Source: an uncultured Collinsella sp.
GTDB taxonomy: Bacteria; Actinomycetota; Coriobacteriia; Coriobacteriales; Coriobacteriaceae
DNA: 64,000 bases
Assembly (NCBI GenBank): GCA_958370785.1
Contig: CATXKN010000001.1
Coordinates: 413,960-477,959, forward strand
Reading direction: 5' to 3'
Shown: piece after piece, positions 34,019-42,413 of the stretch
Layout of the letters: each line of letters begins with the position of its first letter
Position numbering within the stretch: the stretch's first letter is position 1
The notes under the pieces: model-generated
The model's database searches: none
What the model saw: only the letters and a program-made list of their open reading frames with translations
Told to the model about the DNA's origin: nothing
Made by a program: the position numbers and the translations under genes

Positions 34019-35297
34019 CGCCGAGACCAAGCGCGTCACCTCCATCGCCCGTGCCATCAACTGGAGCTACATGTGGCGCCGCTTGGTGAGCTACGTCTGG
34101 CTCGATCTGTTGCTGGTGGTGATTGCGGCGGCAATCCTCGTCTATGGATACAACCAGACGCTACCCGACGGCGCGTTTACCGCAGGATGGATTCCAGGCG
34201 CCACCGTTCACGGCATGTCGCTGACGCCAGCACGCGGCTGGGATCTGACAACGCTTACCTATACCGTCGAGCTTGCGCGTACCACCAAGACCTTCCCCCT
34301 CGCGCAGGATCTGGTCATGCTGTGGCCCCTTTATCTTGTCGTTGCGGGCTGGCAGGTCATCAGCGTGCTCAACATGCTCGGCGGCGCCCGCCGCGTGCGC
34401 CGCGCCATGGCACCGCTCAACGACTTGGCCCTGCGCGTGGACGAGCTCGGACGTATGCAGCTCGCCGGCGGCAAGATGGAAACACTGGAGCAGGCCATCG
34501 AGCGCGCAAGCGTCGACTCGCCGAGCGTCACCACCGGCGACGCCGATCTGGCGAGTATCGAGGTCGCACTCAACCGCCTGCTGCGCCAGATGCAAGAGGC
34601 CAAGTTGCAGCAGATGCGCTTTGTCAACGACGCGAGCCACGAACTGCGCACGCCCATCGCGGTGATTCAGGGTTACGTAAGCATGCTCGACCGCTGGGGC
34701 AAAGACGACCCAGACGTGCTGGCGGAATCTATCGTATCCCTCAAGGCCGAAAGCGAGCACATGCAGGAGCTCGTGGAACAGCTGCTGTTTTTGGCACGCG
34801 GCGATGCCGGCCGCACGGTCCTGCGGCGCGCGAATACCAACCTGGCCGCACTGGTCGGCGAGGTATGCGAGGAATCGCAGATGATCGATACCGAGCACAC
34901 GTATCGACTGGCCTTTGACGCTGCGCTTGTCAGCGACCCGCGCTGCGACGCGCCCGTCGACGTGGCGCTCGTGAAGCAGGCTCTGCGCGTAATCGTGCAG
35001 AATGCCGTCAAGTATTCAGACGCGGGCACGCCCATCACGTTTGGCGTAGCGCCGGATGCGGGCGCGGGCACGATCGACATAAGCGTTGAGGACGAGGGCA
35101 TCGGCATGAACCAGGAATCCGCAGCTCACGCGTTCGAGCGGTTCTACCGTGCCGACAACGCGCGCGATGTCGGTGCACAGGGTTCGGGCCTGGGGCTCGC
35201 TATCGCCAAGTGGATCGTCGACAGCCACGGCGGCGTCATCGGTGTGACCTCAGTCGAGGGCGTCGGCAGCCGCTTTACGATTCGCCTGCCGCGGTAG
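34002..35297 (+). CDS. Sensor histidine kinase
   Basis: 431 aa, starting inside the response regulator gene (17-base overlap) after GGGGTGGG. Membrane spans about 31-49 and 104-124 frame a short external loop of 55 residues. A HAMP-like linker leads to the H box FVNDASHELRTPIAVIQGY (His213), N box VQNAVKYSD, G1 DEGIGM and G2 GSGLGLAIAKWIVDSHGG. The last gene of the DUF4342-RR-HK operon. Palindromic elements flank this operon on both sides. Confidence 0.92.
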   Translation: MSAARNAETKRVTSIARAINWSYMWRRLVSYVWLDLLLVVIAAAILVYGYNQTLPDGAFTAGWIPGATVHGMSLTPARGWDLTTLTYTVELARTTKTFPLAQDLVMLWPLYLVVAGWQVISVLNMLGGARRVRRAMAPLNDLALRVDELGRMQLAGGKMETLEQAIERASVDSPSVTTGDADLASIEVALNRLLRQMQEAKLQQMRFVNDASHELRTPIAVIQGYVSMLDRWGKDDPDVLAESIVSLKAESEHMQELVEQLLFLARGDAGRTVLRRANTNLAALVGEVCEESQMIDTEHTYRLAFDAALVSDPRCDAPVDVALVKQALRVIVQNAVKYSDAGTPITFGVAPDAGAGTIDISVEDEGIGMNQESAAHAFERFYRADNARDVGAQGSGLGLAIAKWIVDSHGGVIGVTSVEGVGSRFTIRLPR

Positions 35298-35311
35298 GGG
35301 CGCCTCTCACG

Positions 35312-35499
35312 AATCGAAGGTGAATGCTTTTCCGCGAAGTGAACGACCTATTTTGGACCCCCGAAGCATCCGCACTTTTTGGCGCCAAAACCGCAAGAAA
35401 AACCTGACAAAACCGCAGGAAACGGCGTCTCCAAAGTGTCGATGCTCCAGGGGTTCGATTTCACTCGTTCACTTCGCGGAAAGCCATTCACCTTCGATT
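35312..35499. repeat. 180-bp palindromic element, copy 2
   Basis: The outer 35 bases on each side are inverse with one mismatch (AATCGAAGGTGAATG ... CATTCACCTTCGATT; CCGCGAAGTGAACGA ... TCGTTCACTTCGCGG). Then GGACCCCCGAAGCATC faces GATGCTCCAGGGGTTC. The centre contains CCGCAAGAAA and CCGCAGGAAACG. Shares the GAAGTGAACG, GGACCCC and CGCAGGAAACG blocks with copy 1 at 32281-32462. Starts 14 bases after the kinase stop. Confidence 0.75.
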
Positions 35500-35531
35500 T
35501 ACGGCAGCCCGTCAGTCACCCTCTCGGTATT

Positions 35532-35570
35532 AAAAATGGGGCAAGGCCACGCGCCTTACCCCATTTTTTG
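35532..35570. terminator. Bidirectional rho-independent terminator
   Basis: AAAATGGGGCAAGGC pairs with GCCTTACCCCATTTT, followed by TTTTTT on the plus strand and TTTTTA on the minus strand. It can close both the kinase operon and the converging VOC gene. Confidence 0.85.
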
Positions 35571-35591
35571 CTAGCTATAGCAGCTTGTGCG

Positions 35592-35966
35592 CTACTCGCG
35601 GCACAGATGCACGGCGAAGCCGGCGAACTCGCGCTTAAAGTACACGAGCTTGGTGCTACCGTCGGGCAGCAGCGCGCGCGACTCTTCGTTGACCTCGAGT
35701 CCACGCTCGGCAAACCACTTCTCGGCCGCATCGATGTCGTTGACGGCAAAGCCAATGTGGCCCTTGGCGCCACGACCATTCTGCTTCATGACCTCGACCA
35801 GCGAATCGTTAAAGTACGAAACCGGGGTCTCGATAACGGGCAGGCCCATCATCGTCGAGAACAGCTCCGCGATCTCCAAGGCGTCTGCCGGGTCGGCGGC
35901 GTTAATGCCCACATGGGCAACGCGCATACCAAAGAGCTCGACCGGATTGGCGTTCTGCTCACTCAT
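35592..35966 (-). CDS. VOC (glyoxalase-like) family protein
   Basis: 124-aa vicinal-oxygen-chelate fold protein. Start MSEQNANPVELFGMRVAHVG chosen because an in-frame continuation upstream has no family match and would overlap the IIB gene. Typical strands: RVAHVGINAADPADALEIAE (metal His), KGHIGFAVNDIDAAEKWFAE (second His) and STKLVYFKREFAGFAVHL (Glu region). Eleven bases after the PTS IIB stop, so co-transcribed. The substrate may be a sugar-derived compound; not determinable. Confidence 0.8.
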   Translation of the reverse strand: MSEQNANPVELFGMRVAHVGINAADPADALEIAELFSTMMGLPVIETPVSYFNDSLVEVMKQNGRGAKGHIGFAVNDIDAAEKWFAERGLEVNEESRALLPDGSTKLVYFKREFAGFAVHLCRE

Positions 35967-35977
35967 GCAGTCAGCGC

Positions 35978-36265
35978 CTACTGAGCCATGACGTCGAGGA
36001 CGGCCTTCTCGGCGGCGACGCGGTTCATGCCGGTCATGAAGGGCACGCCGCTCACGTACGGGCAGGTAAGGCCCTCGGGGGCAACGGTGGTGGCGATCAG
36101 CAGATCGGCGCCCTCGTCGCAAACGTCCTTGGCCTCGGAGATGGCGCACTGCACGATCTCGTACTTGTCGGCGTAACCGTTGGCGTCGAGCATGGTGGCG
36201 ACCTTCTGGGCAACGAGCGTGGAAGTAGCAGCGCCAGCACCGCAAGCCAAAACAATCTTCTTCAT
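35978..36265 (-). CDS. PTS sugar transporter subunit IIB (galactitol/GatB type)
   Basis: 95-aa cytosolic phosphocarrier. Phospho-Cys8 lies in the N-terminal loop VLACGAGAATSTLV, typical of the GatB/SgaB lactose-guanidine fold. The rest reads LLIATTVAPEGLTCPYVSGV. RBS AGGGAG. No IIA or IIC gene is next to it; its only partner is the VOC gene. Either the permease is encoded elsewhere or the domain has been reused for regulation. Confidence 0.88.
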   Translation of the reverse strand: MKKIVLACGAGAATSTLVAQKVATMLDANGYADKYEIVQCAISEAKDVCDEGADLLIATTVAPEGLTCPYVSGVPFMTGMNRVAAEKAVLDVMAQ

Positions 36266-36428
36266 AGGTAATGTCTCCCTTCGTGGTTTACTTTAGGTAA
36301 GTGTACCGCAGCGAGCGATGGCGCTCGGCCTCGATGCGCTTTTATGCCAGTTTGCTTGCACGCCGCGTATAATACATCTAGTACGTGTTGTCATACCGCT
36401 CGCTTTACGAGCGACTAAGGACTCTAAA

Positions 36429-37052
36429 ATGCCCGATTCCCGCACCCTCTGGACCGCCGTCGTCATTATTTGTATCGCCATATCGGTGTTCTTTAGCGTA
36501 AAAAAACGCACCACGTTTAAGCGCCTGCAACAGCTTATGGCTGCCAAGCAGTGGGACGAGTTCGATCGTTTGCTCGATGGCAAACTCACCAGCATGCTGT
36601 ACCCGCGCTATAACCGCGACTACCTGCGCCTGAACTCCTATCTGCTGCGCGAGGACCACAAGCGCGCCGACGAGATGTTCGATTTGCTGCTGGGACTCAA
36701 TCTGCCCAAGATGCAGCGCGTCGACCTGGTGATTAAGGCCTTTAACTACTACGTTGGCCAGGAGGACCGCAAAAAATCCAAGGAGCTCCTGCACGAGATC
36801 AAGGGCTTTGAGGGCGGTCAGGCCGAGGCAGTCGCACACGAATGCCAGCTGATGTACGACACGATGATCTTGAAGCGCCACAACGACATTCCCGAGCTGG
36901 AGCGCATGCTCAAGGAGGCCGGTGACGACAAGGTCAAGAGCTGCCGCCTGGAATACCTGCTGGCCCTGCAGTACCAAAACAAGGGCGACGAAGCCAAGTT
37001 CCAGGAGTTCCTGGAGAAGTCGGGCCAACACTCGATGGCCGTCAACGCGTAA
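36429..37052 (+). CDS. Membrane-anchored helical-repeat protein, 207 aa
   Basis: Start MPDSRTLW after AAGGA. One N-terminal membrane span (about 8-24, AVVIICIAISVFF), then a cytoplasmic domain of consecutive helices that looks TPR-like: FKRLQQLMAAKQWDEFDRLL, LREDHKRADEMFDLLLGLN, then repeat-like KKSKELLHEIKGFEGGQ and LEYLLALQYQNKGDEAKFQE. No family name assigned. It precedes tRNA-Leu by 31 bases. Confidence 0.72.
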   Translation: MPDSRTLWTAVVIICIAISVFFSVKKRTTFKRLQQLMAAKQWDEFDRLLDGKLTSMLYPRYNRDYLRLNSYLLREDHKRADEMFDLLLGLNLPKMQRVDLVIKAFNYYVGQEDRKKSKELLHEIKGFEGGQAEAVAHECQLMYDTMILKRHNDIPELERMLKEAGDDKVKSCRLEYLLALQYQNKGDEAKFQEFLEKSGQHSMAVNA

Positions 37053-37083
37053 CGGACGGCTTGTGCTAGACTTCTAGTCTCAC

Positions 37084-37168
37084 GGGGGCGTGGCGGAATT
37101 GGCATACGCAGGAGACTTAAAATCTCTCGCCGCAAGGATTGTGGGTTCGAGTCCCACCGCCCCTACCA
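37084..37168 (+). tRNA. tRNA-Leu (anticodon UAA)
   Basis: 85 bases with encoded CCA. Acceptor GGGGGCG pairs with CGCCCCT (first pair G-U). Anticodon stem GGAGA/TCTCT with loop CTTAAAA, giving anticodon UAA. A long class II variable arm (CTCGCCGCAAGGATT region) and T-arm GTGGGTTCGAGTCCCAC follow. It reads UUA and UUG, rare codons in this high-GC genome. Confidence 0.95.
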
Positions 37169-37221
37169 TATGGAGCTTTCGAGCCCGTGTCCCCAAGGGA
37201 TGCGGGCTCACTTCTTTTAGA

Positions 37222-37360
37222 TGCCGGTGGGACTCGAACCCGCGAGGGGGCGAGCGTCAAGCGGACGCGCAGCGTCCGCAGCGAGCCGGCGAGGGCGCCG
37301 GCGGGCGTCCGAAGCCGGTGCGGATTTGCGCAGCAAATACGCAGACGTCCCACCGCCCCG
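37222..37360. other. tRNA-derived palindromic element after tRNA-Leu
   Basis: GGTGGGACTCGAACCC (about 37227) is the exact inverse of the tRNA-Leu T arm. GTCCCACCGCCCC (37348-37360) repeats the 3' end of the tRNA in direct orientation (37151-37163). Between them lie small palindromes: GCGGACGC/GCGTCCGC, GCCGGC/GCCGGC and ATTTGC/GCAAAT. No ORF here is credible. It may be an attachment-site scar or a mobile hairpin that copied tRNA sequence. Confidence 0.5.
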
Positions 37361-37418
37361 TGCTTCAGAAAGTCAGCTTATTTAGGACGAGCTAAAAGAC
37401 TGCTTCGGCCCCTTAGAA

Positions 37419-37483
37419 GTTGCGGTGGAATAGATCCTGTTTAAACCGTTTACCAGCTTATTTAGGAACTATTTCACCGCAAC
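37419..37483. other. Hairpin after ppx
   Basis: GTTGCGGTGGAATAGATCCT pairs with its inverse (two mismatches) around TGTTTAAACCGTTTACCAGCTTATTT. Direct repeats CAGCTTATTTAGGA occur at 37370 and 37454. It lies five bases after the ppx stop on the minus strand. Confidence 0.6.
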
Positions 37484-37487
37484 TTAT

Positions 37488-38489
37488 TTAGAGGGTGCTC
37501 AGACTCGGGGTCCAGGCGATGGTGGGGGTCGCGCCGTCGAGAACCTCGTTGATGGTGGCGGCCATGCCGGCGAGTAAGCTGTTCTCGCTTACAGTGAGCG
37601 TCTTGTAGCCACCGGCGCGCATGAGCTCGCGAATCACCACGGCGCCAGCGAGAATCACGCCCGCGCGTTTGGGCTGTACACCCGGTAGCGCGGCAATGCC
37701 GTCCGCGTCCAACACAGACATGCGCTCAATAGCGGCCGAAACCTGCTCCAGCGAAAGCTCGCGCAGGTGTACAAAGCTCGAATCATACGGTTCCAGCTCG
37801 TGGACCAGAGCCACCAGCGTAGTCACCGTGCCGCCCACTGCGACCAAGCGTTCGGCGCGCTCAAAGTCGCTGGGCAGGCCCCCAAAATAGGCAGCGAACT
37901 GCTCGCCCGCCCAGCCGGCAGCAGCCGCAAGCTCGCCGTCCGCAGGCGGCAGTGCCGAGAAAAACCGCTCGGTCACGCGGCGGCAACCGATGTCCAGCGA
38001 GCGCGTGCCCTCCAGCGCAAAGACGCCGCGCTCCGGCGCATAGACGCCCGTCGCGAGTTCCGTGGACCCGCCGCCCGAATCCGCAACAATGATGCGCTCG
38101 CCGGCAAAGTCGTGCGCCACGCCAAAAAACGTCAGGCGCGCCTCGACCTCGCCCGGAATCACCTGTGGCTCAAGCCCCAGATCGCGCAGGCCGTCCAGCA
38201 GCAGCGCGGCATTGGACGCATCGCGCGCGGCGCTCGTGCACGTGGTGCAGATGCACGCGGCCCCAAAAGCACGCGCCTCGTCCACAAACATGCGGCATGC
38301 AGCGAGCACGCGCTCGACCGCCGCCTCGCAAAAGCGACCCGTCGCGTCCACACCCTCGCCCAGGTCGGTAATCTCGGTATGCTTGGACGATTCCACGATC
38401 GCCCCGCCCTCGACCTGGGCCAACACCAGTCGCGACGACACCGTTCCCAGATCGATCGCCCCCACCTTATATCGTTTGCAATCTGCCAT
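37488..38489 (-). CDS. Exopolyphosphatase / guanosine pentaphosphate phosphatase family protein
   Basis: 333 aa of the Ppx/GppA part of the ASKHA superfamily, which removes terminal phosphates from polyphosphate or pppGpp. Motifs: VGAIDLGTVSSRLVLAQVEG (phosphate 1; the usual DxGSNS reads DLGTVSS), CTTCTSAARDASN, ADSGGGSTELATG (phosphate 2 with the catalytic region) and AVGGTVTTLVAL. Only the two-domain core is present, without the C-terminal HD-like domains of E. coli Ppx. RBS GGAGGGG. Follows the DivIC-like gene on the same strand at a 20-base gap. Confidence 0.88.
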   Translation of the reverse strand: MADCKRYKVGAIDLGTVSSRLVLAQVEGGAIVESSKHTEITDLGEGVDATGRFCEAAVERVLAACRMFVDEARAFGAACICTTCTSAARDASNAALLLDGLRDLGLEPQVIPGEVEARLTFFGVAHDFAGERIIVADSGGGSTELATGVYAPERGVFALEGTRSLDIGCRRVTERFFSALPPADGELAAAAGWAGEQFAAYFGGLPSDFERAERLVAVGGTVTTLVALVHELEPYDSSFVHLRELSLEQVSAAIERMSVLDADGIAALPGVQPKRAGVILAGAVVIRELMRAGGYKTLTVSENSLLAGMAATINEVLDGATPTIAWTPSLSTL

Positions 38490-38509
38490 TGCGGGTTCCC
38501 CTCCGGGCG

Positions 38510-39271
38510 CTACTCGCCGTTGGACACGACCGTCTGGCCCTCGACACCGTTAAACCCAAACAGCATGTCGAGCGCCTGGATGTACCACGGCGCGTCCTTA
38601 CCGACTTCTTCGATTTCCTTGGCAACTTCGCTGGCCTTCTTGGCGTTCGACGACTTCTTGCTCGAAGACGAATCCGAATCGTCGTCCAGGCCCTGCACTT
38701 CAATCCTCTTCTCGCCGGGCATCACCAGGCCCAAGTCCTCGGATGCCGCGTCCTTGATACCCTCCTCCGAGAGCAGCTTGTCGACGCTTTTTTGCAGCTC
38801 ATCATTGTATTGCTGACGAATCTCGACCTGCTTGGCCAAGATATCGCTCGAGCGCTTTGCCACGTACAGATCGCGCACGGGGAAATACAGGCTCACGAGC
38901 ACCAGGGCAACGACAATGCCGATGAATAGCCCTCGCTGAGGACCGTGGGTAAAGTCGTAAATTGCCTTGATCACTGCATTGTCGTTGGCGTAGTGCATAA
39001 AGTCCGAGCCGGAAAGACGGCTTGAGGGACGGCGCGGTTTGTCGGACGCCTGGGTCGAGGGGCGCGACGCTTGCTTGGAACGCGATGGGCGCACCGGACT
39101 GTCCGAGGAACTATTTGGCTGAGCATTGGGATGCGAAGTCGCCGGCGAGCTATACCTGGAGCGATCAGCGCCAGCATAACCAGACCCGCCAAGCTGCACC
39201 GAATGCGCACGGCGAGGTGACGGTTCGCGCGAACCGGCGGAATAGTACCTGTTGTCGTAAATCTGATCCAT
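38510..39271 (-). CDS. Septum formation initiator (DivIC/FtsB-like)
   Basis: 253-aa bitopic division protein. Residues 1-110 are a Ser/Pro/Arg-rich cytoplasmic tail. One span (112-131, QRGLFIGIVVALVLVSLYF) is followed by a short coiled coil (AKRSSDILAKQVEIRQQYND, then ELQKSVDKLLSEEG) and the family's hinge AASEDLGLVMPGEKRI. A Ser-rich stretch and DAPWYIQALDMLFGF close the protein. The long N- and C-terminal extensions are common in actinobacteria. It lies between eno and ppx, all on the minus strand, a common actinobacterial order. Confidence 0.85.
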   Translation of the reverse strand: MDQIYDNRYYSAGSREPSPRRAHSVQLGGSGYAGADRSRYSSPATSHPNAQPNSSSDSPVRPSRSKQASRPSTQASDKPRRPSSRLSGSDFMHYANDNAVIKAIYDFTHGPQRGLFIGIVVALVLVSLYFPVRDLYVAKRSSDILAKQVEIRQQYNDELQKSVDKLLSEEGIKDAASEDLGLVMPGEKRIEVQGLDDDSDSSSSKKSSNAKKASEVAKEIEEVGKDAPWYIQALDMLFGFNGVEGQTVVSNGE

Positions 39272-39362
39272 GTGCGCCTTGTGCGGTTGAGGTTTGTTTG
39301 CGCTAAGTCCTTTAGTTATAGCACGAGCGCCCGCACCGCCTTCGCCAGCCTTTGCTCGACAT

Positions 39363-39394
39363 AAAAAAGGCGCTGAGCCGTATGGCCCAGCGCC
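39363..39394 (-). terminator. Rho-independent terminator of eno
   Basis: GGCGCTGAGCC pairs with GGCCCAGCGCC around GTAT. Six T follow on the minus strand. It is 73 bases past the eno stop. Confidence 0.88.
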
Positions 39395-39466
39395 CATAGT
39401 TCTTTGCGGCATCCAGCCAAGGCGGGGAGGAACCGAGTCAGCCTCCCCCTCGCCAAATTCGCCCGT

Positions 39467-40756
39467 TTAGCGAATGTTGTAGAACGCGGCCTTGCCGGCG
39501 TAGCGCGCGCTGCCCTCGAGCTCGTCCTCGATGCGGATGAGCTGGTTGTACTTGGCGATGCGGTCGCTGCGGCACGGGGCGCCCGACTTAATCTGGCCGG
39601 CGTTGACGCCCACGACCAGGTCGGCGATCGTGGAGTCCTCGGTCTCGCCGGAACGGTGGCTCACGATGCAAGCATAGCCGGCCTCCTTGGCGGTTTCGAT
39701 GGCCTCGAGCGACTCGGTGAGCGTGCCGATCTGGTTGACCTTGACCAGTATCGCGTTGGCGGCGCCCAGCTCGATGCCCTTCTTGAGGCGCTCGGTGTTG
39801 GTAACGAATAGGTCGTCGCCCACCAGCTGCACCTTGTTGCCAATGCGACGGGTGAGCTCAACCCAGCCGTCCCAATCCTCCTCGGCCATGCCATCCTCGA
39901 TGGAGATGATGGGATAGGTGTCGACGAGCTTCTCCCAGTAATCAACCATCTGGGCGCTCGTGTACTCCACGCCCTCGCCCTTGAGCTCGTACATACCGGT
40001 CTCGGCGTTGTAGAACTCGGTGGACGCCGGGTCCATGGCGTACATGAAGTCGACGCCGGGCTTAAAGCCAGCCTTCTCGACGGCCTTGGTAATGTACTCG
40101 AACGGTTCGGCATTGGTTTTGAGGTTGGGCGCGAAACCGCCCTCGTCGCCCACGCCGCCGCCCAGGCCGGCCTCGTGCAGCACGCCCTTGAGGGTGTGGT
40201 AGACCTCGGCGCACCAACGCAGGCCCTCGGCAAAGCTCGGGGCGCCCACCGGCATGATCATGAACTCCTGGAAGTCGACGTTGTTGTCGGCATGCACGCC
40301 GCCGTTGAGGATGTTCATCATGGGCGTGGGCAGCAGGTGGGCGTTGACGCCGCCCAGATACTGGTACAGCGACAGGCCCGCCGACTCGGCAGCGGCGCGG
40401 GCGACGGCCAGCGACACGCCCAGAATGGCGTTGGCGCCGAGCTTGGTCTTGTTGGGCGTACCATCGGCGGCGATTAGCGCGGCATCGACGGCGCGCTGAT
40501 CGAAGGCATCGAGGCCCACGACGGCGTTGGCACACTCGTTGTTGACGTGCTCGACGGCCTGCGAAACACCCTTGCCCAGGTAGCGACCCTTGTCACCGTC
40601 GCGCAGCTCGCAAGCCTCGAAAGCGCCAGTCGAAGCGCCCGAAGGCACCATCGCGCGACCGAAGCTGCCATCCTCGAGCACGACCTCGACCTCGACGGTG
40701 GGGTTGCCGCGGCTGTCGAGCACCTCGCGACCGTAGACGTCCAAAATATCGCTCAT
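39467..40756 (-). CDS. eno: Enolase
   Basis: Glycolytic enzyme converting 2-phosphoglycerate to phosphoenolpyruvate; also often found on the surface. 429 aa, standard length. N-terminal MSDILDVYGREVLDSRGNPT, SGASTGAFEACELRDGD, ILNGGVHADNNVDFQEFMI, metal ligands in ISIEDGMAEEDWDGW and QLVGDDLFVTN, catalytic Lys in AILVKVNQIGTLTE, and the signature SHRSGETEDSTIADLVVG are all present. RBS GGGAG. Has its own terminator. Confidence 0.98.
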   Translation of the reverse strand: MSDILDVYGREVLDSRGNPTVEVEVVLEDGSFGRAMVPSGASTGAFEACELRDGDKGRYLGKGVSQAVEHVNNECANAVVGLDAFDQRAVDAALIAADGTPNKTKLGANAILGVSLAVARAAAESAGLSLYQYLGGVNAHLLPTPMMNILNGGVHADNNVDFQEFMIMPVGAPSFAEGLRWCAEVYHTLKGVLHEAGLGGGVGDEGGFAPNLKTNAEPFEYITKAVEKAGFKPGVDFMYAMDPASTEFYNAETGMYELKGEGVEYTSAQMVDYWEKLVDTYPIISIEDGMAEEDWDGWVELTRRIGNKVQLVGDDLFVTNTERLKKGIELGAANAILVKVNQIGTLTESLEAIETAKEAGYACIVSHRSGETEDSTIADLVVGVNAGQIKSGAPCRSDRIAKYNQLIRIEDELEGSARYAGKAAFYNIR

Positions 40757-40895
40757 GTTGTCTCCCTCTCACTTGGAAACGGGTTGAATGCTTGGCGACC
40801 GGCCGACCGGGCACCGTCGGTGCGCCTCCGTAAGTTAGCCTTGTCGCACTTTTTGCATTATGCCCTAAGTTAGCCGAGGGATACACTTGTTTTTC

Positions 40896-40942
40896 GAAAA
40901 ATTTAGCGGGAACGATAGGGCATGTCAGCCCGTCGTTCCCGC
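40896..40942 (-). terminator. Rho-independent terminator of mazG
   Basis: GCGGGAACGATAGGGC pairs with GCCCGTCGTTCCCGC (one mismatch) and the minus strand continues TAAATTTTTC. It begins four bases past the mazG stop. Confidence 0.85.
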
Positions 40943-40946
40943 AGTC

Positions 40947-41807
40947 TTACTCCTCCGCCTTGGCGGCATCCCAGAGATCATTGAGGCCGTGGGTCGAAAG
41001 CTCAGCCAGATCCACGTGGGCGTCGGCCGCCATCTGCTCCATCGCAGCCCAACGACGGCGGAACTTTGCCGTGCTGGCGCGCAGAGCGCTCTCGGCATCG
41101 ATTCCCTCCTTGCGCGCAACGTTGACCAGGGCAAAGAGCAGGTCGCCAAACTCCATCTCGCGCTCGGGCGAGCCGGGAGCCTCGGCCTCAAACTCGGCAC
41201 GCTCCTCGGCAACCTCGTCCCACACGTCCTGGACCGTCTCCCACTCAAAGCCCACGGCAGCCGCCTTGCGCGACACCTTCTGAGCCTGCATCAGCGCCGG
41301 CAGGTGCGTGGGCACGCCGTCGAGCAGGCCCTCGGGCGCAGCCTCGCCCGCTGCCACGGCCTTGTCCTTGGCAGCCTTCTCGGCAAGCTTAACCTCGTCC
41401 CAGATCTTGAGCACCTCGTCGGAGTTATCGGCATCCGCATCACCAAACACATGTGGGTGGCGGCGGATGAGCTTGGCGTCGATATCGCGTGCCACATCGG
41501 CCAGCGTAAACTCACCGGCGTCCGCCGCAATCTGCGCATGCAGCACTACCTGCATGAGCACGTCGCCGAGCTCCTCGCGCAGATGCGCCGCGTCGTCCGC
41601 CTCGATGCAATCGAGCGCCTCGTAGGCTTCCTCGATCATGTTCTTGCCGATGCTCTGATGCGTCTGTTCGCGATCCCACGGGCAGCCATCGGGCTGACGC
41701 AGACGCCAGATGGTCTGCACCAGATGCTGCAGCTCGGCCGACGCATCGGCCAGCGTGGACAGATTGCGCGAGCCCTCGGCATTTTGCTGAGCCGTGTGCT
41801 GCGCCAT
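40947..41807 (-). CDS. mazG: Nucleoside triphosphate pyrophosphohydrolase MazG
   Basis: 286-aa house-cleaning enzyme that hydrolyses (d)NTPs to monophosphate and PPi. Two tandem MazG domains: the first with CPWDREQTHQSIGKNMIEEA and EELGDVLMQVVLHA (EExxE12-28ExxD motif), the second with VGFEWETVQDVWDEVAEE and EFGDLLFALVNVARK. Start MAQHTAQQN after GGAGG, which overlaps the end of the upstream yfcE-like gene; the two are coupled (two-base gap). Confidence 0.93.
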   Translation of the reverse strand: MAQHTAQQNAEGSRNLSTLADASAELQHLVQTIWRLRQPDGCPWDREQTHQSIGKNMIEEAYEALDCIEADDAAHLREELGDVLMQVVLHAQIAADAGEFTLADVARDIDAKLIRRHPHVFGDADADNSDEVLKIWDEVKLAEKAAKDKAVAAGEAAPEGLLDGVPTHLPALMQAQKVSRKAAAVGFEWETVQDVWDEVAEERAEFEAEAPGSPEREMEFGDLLFALVNVARKEGIDAESALRASTAKFRRRWAAMEQMAADAHVDLAELSTHGLNDLWDAAKAEE

Positions 41808-41809
41808 GG

Positions 41810-42358
41810 TTAGTCCTCCTCCATGATCACGTGACGGAACGCGCCGCCCTCGTAGATGCCGTAGCTGTGCGTGCCGTCCTTGGGAATGCTCACGCTGCCG
41901 GGGTTGAAGAGCCACAGGCCCGGGTGCGCGGCGCTTTCCTCGTTAACCTTGATGTGTGTGTGGCCGTAGACGAGCGCGGACCCCTCGGGCAGCGCGGGCG
42001 CGTGGTCGACACTGTTGTGCATGCCGGCGCCAAAGACGTGGCCATGCGTCAGGAACAGCTCGCGGCCGGTCTCGTCGAACAGCGTGGCGTAGTCGGCCAT
42101 GACGGGGAAGTCGAGCACCATCTGGTCGACCTCGGCGTCGCAGTTGCCGCGCACCGCGATGATGCGGTCGGCCAGGGCGTTGAGCAGCGGAATCACGCAC
42201 TTGGGGGCGTAGTCGCGCGGCAGGTCGTTGCGCGGGCCGTGGTAGAGCAGGTCTCCCAGCAGCACGATGCGGTCGGGCTGCTCGGACTCGATGGCGGCGA
42301 CCAGACGCTCGGTCCAATATGCCGAGCCGTGGATGTCGGAGGCAATGAGGTATTTCAT
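41810..42358 (-). CDS. YfcE/MJ0936-family phosphodiesterase
   Basis: 182-aa calcineurin-like phosphodiesterase, in E. coli active on artificial diesters. Metal motifs: LIASDIHGSA, LLGDLLYHGPRN, VRGNCDAEVD, FLTHGHVFG and YGHTHIKVN. The start MKYLIASDIHG follows GAAAGG. Coupled to mazG downstream. Confidence 0.9.
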   Translation of the reverse strand: MKYLIASDIHGSAYWTERLVAAIESEQPDRIVLLGDLLYHGPRNDLPRDYAPKCVIPLLNALADRIIAVRGNCDAEVDQMVLDFPVMADYATLFDETGRELFLTHGHVFGAGMHNSVDHAPALPEGSALVYGHTHIKVNEESAAHPGLWLFNPGSVSIPKDGTHSYGIYEGGAFRHVIMEED

Positions 42359-42413
42359 GGGGGATCCTTTCGGGTGTGGTTGATGGAGCTGGCGTGGCGT
42401 GCCACCGGCCGCG

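Noticed and set aside
37090..37444. Short open frames across tRNA-Leu and the downstream palindromic stretch
   Set aside because: They overlap the tRNA and consist of Arg/Ala-rich translation of palindromes; not credible proteins.
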